Below, piece by piece: positions 55,101 to 61,100 of a stretch of DNA of 64,000 nt (positions are counted from its first letter, which is position 1; every line of letters begins with the position of its first letter). This DNA is from Owenia fusiformis (lineage: Eukaryota; Annelida; Polychaeta; Sabellida; Oweniidae), in the NCBI GenBank assembly GCA_903813345.2, contig CAIIXF020000002.1, positions 4,442,001 to 4,506,000 on the forward strand. Direction: 5' to 3'. Both the position numbers and the translations under genes were made by a program. The notes beneath the pieces are model-generated. The model was not told the DNA's origin. It worked only from the letters and a program-made list of their open reading frames with translations, and did not search any database.

Positions 55101-58100
55101 TTCAGAGAATATTTTTAATTTATTGAGACTTTCGACTAATATCCCTTAGTCTTTTTCAAAATATAACAGCATGTATACATTTATGTGACGTCATAAACAG
55201 ACAATGGAAAATTTAATTATGTAACAAATGACCTAGTAACCTAAAAAATAACAACAACAAAAAAACATAGATACAAGGTAAGTATGCTTGATATAGGTCA
55301 CATTTGCTTATCTGAACTGACTAGAAAATAACACTATGTAGTGAGTCTGATTTTCCATTTGTTACATAATTAAATTTTCCATTGTCTGTTTATGACGTCA
55401 CATAAATGTATACATGCTGTTATATTTTGAAAAAGACTAAGGGATATTAGTCGAAAGTCTCAATAAATTAAAAATATTCTCTGAAGTAAAGAATTTGACT
55501 TGTTTCTGATATATTAACCAGAGAGATGAACTTACATAGAACTACAATATTGATATTTTTAGAATCTAAAATTCGAAATCAAGATTTGGCTGACGGAATC
55601 ACTATTTTCAATATACATGCATACATTATGAAGAATGAAGTCTAATGACAATATGATGTTTACATATAATAGATTATAATATACCTGAAAGTAAACATGA
55701 CCATGGACCTCATCAAAATATATGGCAATAAATAATAAAAAATACCACATCCAGGCCCGTAGCCAGGGGGGGGGTTGCAGGGTTCACGCGAACCCCCTCC
55801 CCCCTGGCCAAAAATTCTTTCAAAATCATGCAGTTTTTCACCATTTGAGCACTTTTCAAGTGATTTTAGTCATATTTGGGCCAAAATTGTCAAATGTGAA
55901 TGCCCCTCTGGAATTTTTTGAAAACTGAACCCCCCTTGGCAAATCCTGGCTACGGGCCAGACATCTACATGTACAAAAAGAAAGGTGATTTTAAGGGTTT
56001 AGTTAGTATAAACTGATACATAATATACATTTTTTGAATATTGTACGAATATTGAATTTATAACAAAGAGGTATTTTCTGGTTATTCATAAACCATGCTT
56101 CCAGGACATATCACATGTTATTCATACCTGTATCACTTTTATCTACTTTGCTTATGGCTCCCTTAGCATTACGATCTTTGTCTTTTTCCACTTTGAACCC
56201 AGCTCCAGCAAGACTAACAAGGGAAGCCCATAGTTCTAGAACTCTGTCATTCAATACAAGTTTTTCTACACAGAACTGTTCCCCAGGGACCTAGAAAACA
56301 GAGTTAATTCCGACTCACATATTAAGAAAATATTGAAATGTGAACACCTGCAAATTTGAAATCTTTTGGCTGGCCCTTGTGATGATCAGATTAGACAGAT
56401 TTTACTGTACACTGTATGTATTTCTCATATTCAGACTCAGACACTCTGGGCATAAAAAGATATTCCAGGAATACAAATACTGTTTAATAATACTTACAGG
56501 GGTTATATCAGGCAGCCTGTACACCTTCATCGAGTTTGTCTCATGGCACTGGACTGTGATCTTTCCCCTTGGAGATATCTTTGCTATGGTCCCTATTGTG
56601 CCGTCATCATCAGCAGAGACAACGCCCCCGAGCCTGGCTCGCGTATCGATCCCACCAATCAAAGCTAATATTGCGGCAACCTTTGCCTGGTTTGGCTGGA
56701 CTGTGATGTCATCAAGCTAAAAATACAAACAATGACATGAGAATATCATCATGATAAACCATGACATCTCATTTTTAACGAATTACTGTACAAATTGCAT
56801 GATTTTGAAAGAATTCTTGGCAAGGGGGGGGGGCTCAAAAGGCATTATCAGTCTGAAAAATATGAACTTTGTCAAGGAGAAAATTACTGAAAGGTTTGCT
56901 AAATGATAATTTGCTTTTTAAACAAACTTATTTCATGAGATATCTGTAAAAAGGACTATTGTTAATTAAATAAATCAAAAGACAAACAAAGATATTTTCT
57001 CAACCAAATTGGTCCTTTGATCTAAAAACAATGTTTCATCGCTTTCTTCATTCAGTATACTATCTGCTATGACAGAATTTATAGAACTAAAATCTATAGT
57101 AGACGAAGCTTGTATTCACAGTGCAACTAACAACTATTGGCTCCTGGATTAACCTACTTTTTCATGACCAACTCATTTAAATATGAATGGAATAGTGGCA
57201 GGTACTATTCATATTTAAATGAGTTGCCCATTAAATAACAGGTAAATCCAGTAACCGACAGGTGTTGCGAGTACAAGCTTAGAGTTAGCAAGAGATCAAT
57301 GTATTAAATGATTGACATGTCTATAAATCTTTTGATCTAAAATCAGTTACAGCTGTTATGTAATGTTGTTGATAAGAATCTTTGGCTTTACTAGATGAAT
57401 CAGATATGAATAAAATTATCTCAAAAATAGGCCAATTACATGATTAGGGTTACATCATGCTGAGTTTCACACCCTTATGTTGACAAATGTTAACAAGGTA
57501 GGCCAATTAAAGTTTGCTCCATGCAAGATTTGTATCTTTTTAACAAACACGTTTTAGTTATTCCTTGAATTTGAATTCAGTGAAATAACTTTTATACGTT
57601 CATGTTTGAAGAGGTAGTATTAATATAGGGAATGGGGAGGTGGCTAAAGGACTGTAAATGGTAGACATTGAAATGTCAGAGTAGAGGGGATTCCTCAATC
57701 TTCAAGAAGGTTAGTCCCAAGATGATATTGAAGAAGAGAGGAGAGAATTAACATTAGTTTGTCAGGGGAAAGCGCGAACGCAGTCCCCCACTATCAGAAA
57801 TTACGCACCCGAGTAACCCACATTTGGGGTTATCGCAGCGGTCAGCCCACCCGAAGTGCAATGGATAGGCCTCACACTGGGGGAACTGCCGCGATGATCA
57901 CAGTGTCCCCTGTGCCAGGTAAGTATGCTTGAACAAGGTCACATTTGCTTATATCAACTGACTAGAAAATAACACTTTGAAGTGGCTCTGATTTCTATTA
58001 CAGTAGATTAAGTATGTACATGTAGCTTTGAAAATGTATACTTATCTTTCTCTTTTACATGTTTCATAAAGATCTACAGGAGAGTGAATTTCCTATTTTT

Positions 58101-61100
58101 TGATTAAAAAAATATAACATGATATGAACTGGAATTTTTAAAATATGAATTTTAAGAAAGTTTCGGTGTGATTTCTGGTACTATATTGAGGCCACTTATC
58201 AACACAGCTGTTCCATTGAATGAGTGCACTGTTAAATTGCCAAAAATAAAGATTATTACTTTTGTAAAAAAACATTCTGTAATCATTGAAATGGAAATTT
58301 GGTTTCAAAAATTACTAGAATAAATAATAGAAAAAATAAGGATTTTATTAAATGATGATTAAGAATAAAACAAATCATTTAAAATTGTACAGAAAAAGGG
58401 AGGATATCAATTGAAGTAACAGACTTTTTGCCAAAATATTGTTTCAACATACTGTATGCACTACTGCCATCTTTACATTATTTTCATGAATCTGACAAAG
58501 TTTTATTTATATATTTATTCATTCATATATATAGTAGGATGAGCCATTCTTCAAGGTTGGGCTTCACTTGTATCAAAGCTATGAAAAGAATATTGAAATA
58601 CCCTTGGCCCAAGGATGCGATGAGCAGAAACTTGAAAACATAAATTTTGATTCACTTCTCTGATATGAGAGAATTTCTAGAATCCAAGGTGGACTAAGAG
58701 TTACAAAAATTGAAAATAGATTGACATGTCCACAAATCTTTTGATCTAAAATCAGCTACAGCTGTTGAATAATGTTGTTGATATGAATATTTGGCTTTAC
58801 TAGATTAGAGTAAATCTCAGTAAAAAGCCAATTAAAGTTGGTTAATGCAAGATGGGATCTTTTCAATAAACATGTTTTAGTTAGTCTTTGAAAATCTAAT
58901 TAAAGAAGAAATAATGATAGGCCATCCAATAATGAATATGATGAAATTCAGCATGAGTTAGACAGAATTTCAGTCCAAATGCAAATCCTTGAAAATCGGA
59001 ATTAAAATAGAAAATTGGAATTAAGTGAAGTATAACATAATATAAATTTGTGGTATCTTGCATTAGTGTAGGGAATGGGGGGAGGTTAAAGGATTGTAAA
59101 TGATAGACATTGAAAATGTCAGGGTAGAGGGGATTCCTCAATTAACAAGGAGGTGAGTCCAAAGTTGATAATGAAGGAGAGAGTTACCATTAGTTTGTCA
59201 GGGGAAAGCGCGAACGCAGTCCCCCACTATCAGAAATTACGCACCCGAGTAACCCACATTTGGGGTTATCGCAGCGGTCAGCCCGCCCGAAGTGCAATGG
59301 ACAGGCCTCACACTGGGGGAACCTCCTAGATGATCAAGGTATCCCCTGTGCCAGGTAAGTATGCTTGATCCGGGTCAGCCCTACACGAATATAGTGACTT
59401 GAAAAGCAGACTATCCAGTTAGTATGATTTCCAACTCATTGTTAATATAGTTGGGTTTATTTAAGTCATACAGAATGTTAATTTTAACATATCTATGGTC
59501 AAATATTCATTGAAAAAACATCAATATTATTGTACAATTGGTATTTTACAATTATTACTCTGATTTTTATTAAATTAAATAAAAGGAAATAATGAACATC
59601 GCTCAACGTATTTCTGTTAATGAAGGGGTTCTTAACTAGTAACAGCTTATAGTTAATAATAGATTTAGCTGTTCTATCAATTGTGCACGGATATCATAAT
59701 AAAATGCATCAATAAAATTTATAAAAATATGTAACAAAATATACATTTGAAGGCCATTTATTTTTTATTGTTATCAAGTAAAAAGGGACTTGTCATTAAT
59801 TATAACATAATTAAAATACATAGTCAAAGTTGAATAATTTTGATTAACAGGAAGTAGGGAGTGTGTTCACTGAATAAAACAGCCAGTTTGATTGATAACA
59901 CTGCCAATACTATTATTTCAATGTATACTCAAGGAATGAAATACAACTATTGCCATCTTTTAAACAATTTTGGAGATTTTCTTTGTTTGCTTTTCTATAC
60001 TTTGTACACATGTATTTATTTCCTTTGTGTTAAATCAAATAATTAGACTGTTAAACTTTGTAAGAACAAATCCTTTAATCTAGAAATTAAACAGCAGCTA
60101 TTGAATAATGTTGTTGATATGAATCTTTGGCTTTACTAGATGAATCAGATATGAATAAAATTATCTCAGTAATAGGCCAATTAGAGTTATGTCATGCTGA
60201 GTTTTACACTTTTATGTTGACAAATGTTAATAAGATTCTAGATAATGAGCACACAACAAAGGGTTCAGAGTATGCAAATTACCATAACAAAGAAATGAAA
60301 TGTTCAAAGATTGGACCGAGATTTTTGTTACCACATTTCATGAAGCACTGGTGGTTCAGTGGTAGAATGCTCGCCTGCCACGCGGGCGGCCCGGGTTCGA
60401 TTCCCGGCCAGTGCAACTTTTTAATTTTTTTTACATCATTAGATTTTGTTTCTTTTTGTTTATTAGACATGTGCACATCCTTATTTCATGCATTAAAAAA
60501 TCTGCAATTATAAATTCTTTGTATGTATTATACAATATACGCTTTGCGTCAAATTGTATACGATTATATGTAACATGTTAAAATTGGAATAAACTTAAAC
60601 TTAAACAATTATGTGAACTTGTTCAAGCTGACTCAAAAGTGAGGAGGAAGTGTGGGAATTTACAGCAAAGGGCAAACATTGTATATTAGGTCACCAGGTA
60701 TACAACCACATTAATCGAATGATTCTGATTTAACATGAGACAAAATATACCCTGCGTGCAGAGTCTAGTTAAACTACATTTTAGTTTGAAAGAGTGAAGA
60801 CGGAGCTCTCTTTTAAGAAGTGAAGTCAAACGAATGCAAAGGGTAGACAAAATATGTTCATGTATTCTGATCATTTTCCCTTTTGCATACAATATTTCAT
60901 AATAAAAAAACTTATTGGAGGCTCTTATGTTTCTACATATTTATTATACTGAATCGTATAGTGATTATATAACTGTTAACAATATCACCGTTCTGTCGTT
61001 TTCCTATTACGTTTTTTTTAGACAAGTTTCATGATTACTAAAAGTCTATAATTTATTTGCAAGGTTACTGTTAGTCTTTGTGTTTATTACCTATATTTCA

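Noticed and set aside
55215-55365. Third functional U1 gene
   Set aside because: Only about ten bases of the U1 5' end are present. The rest of the RNA is missing.
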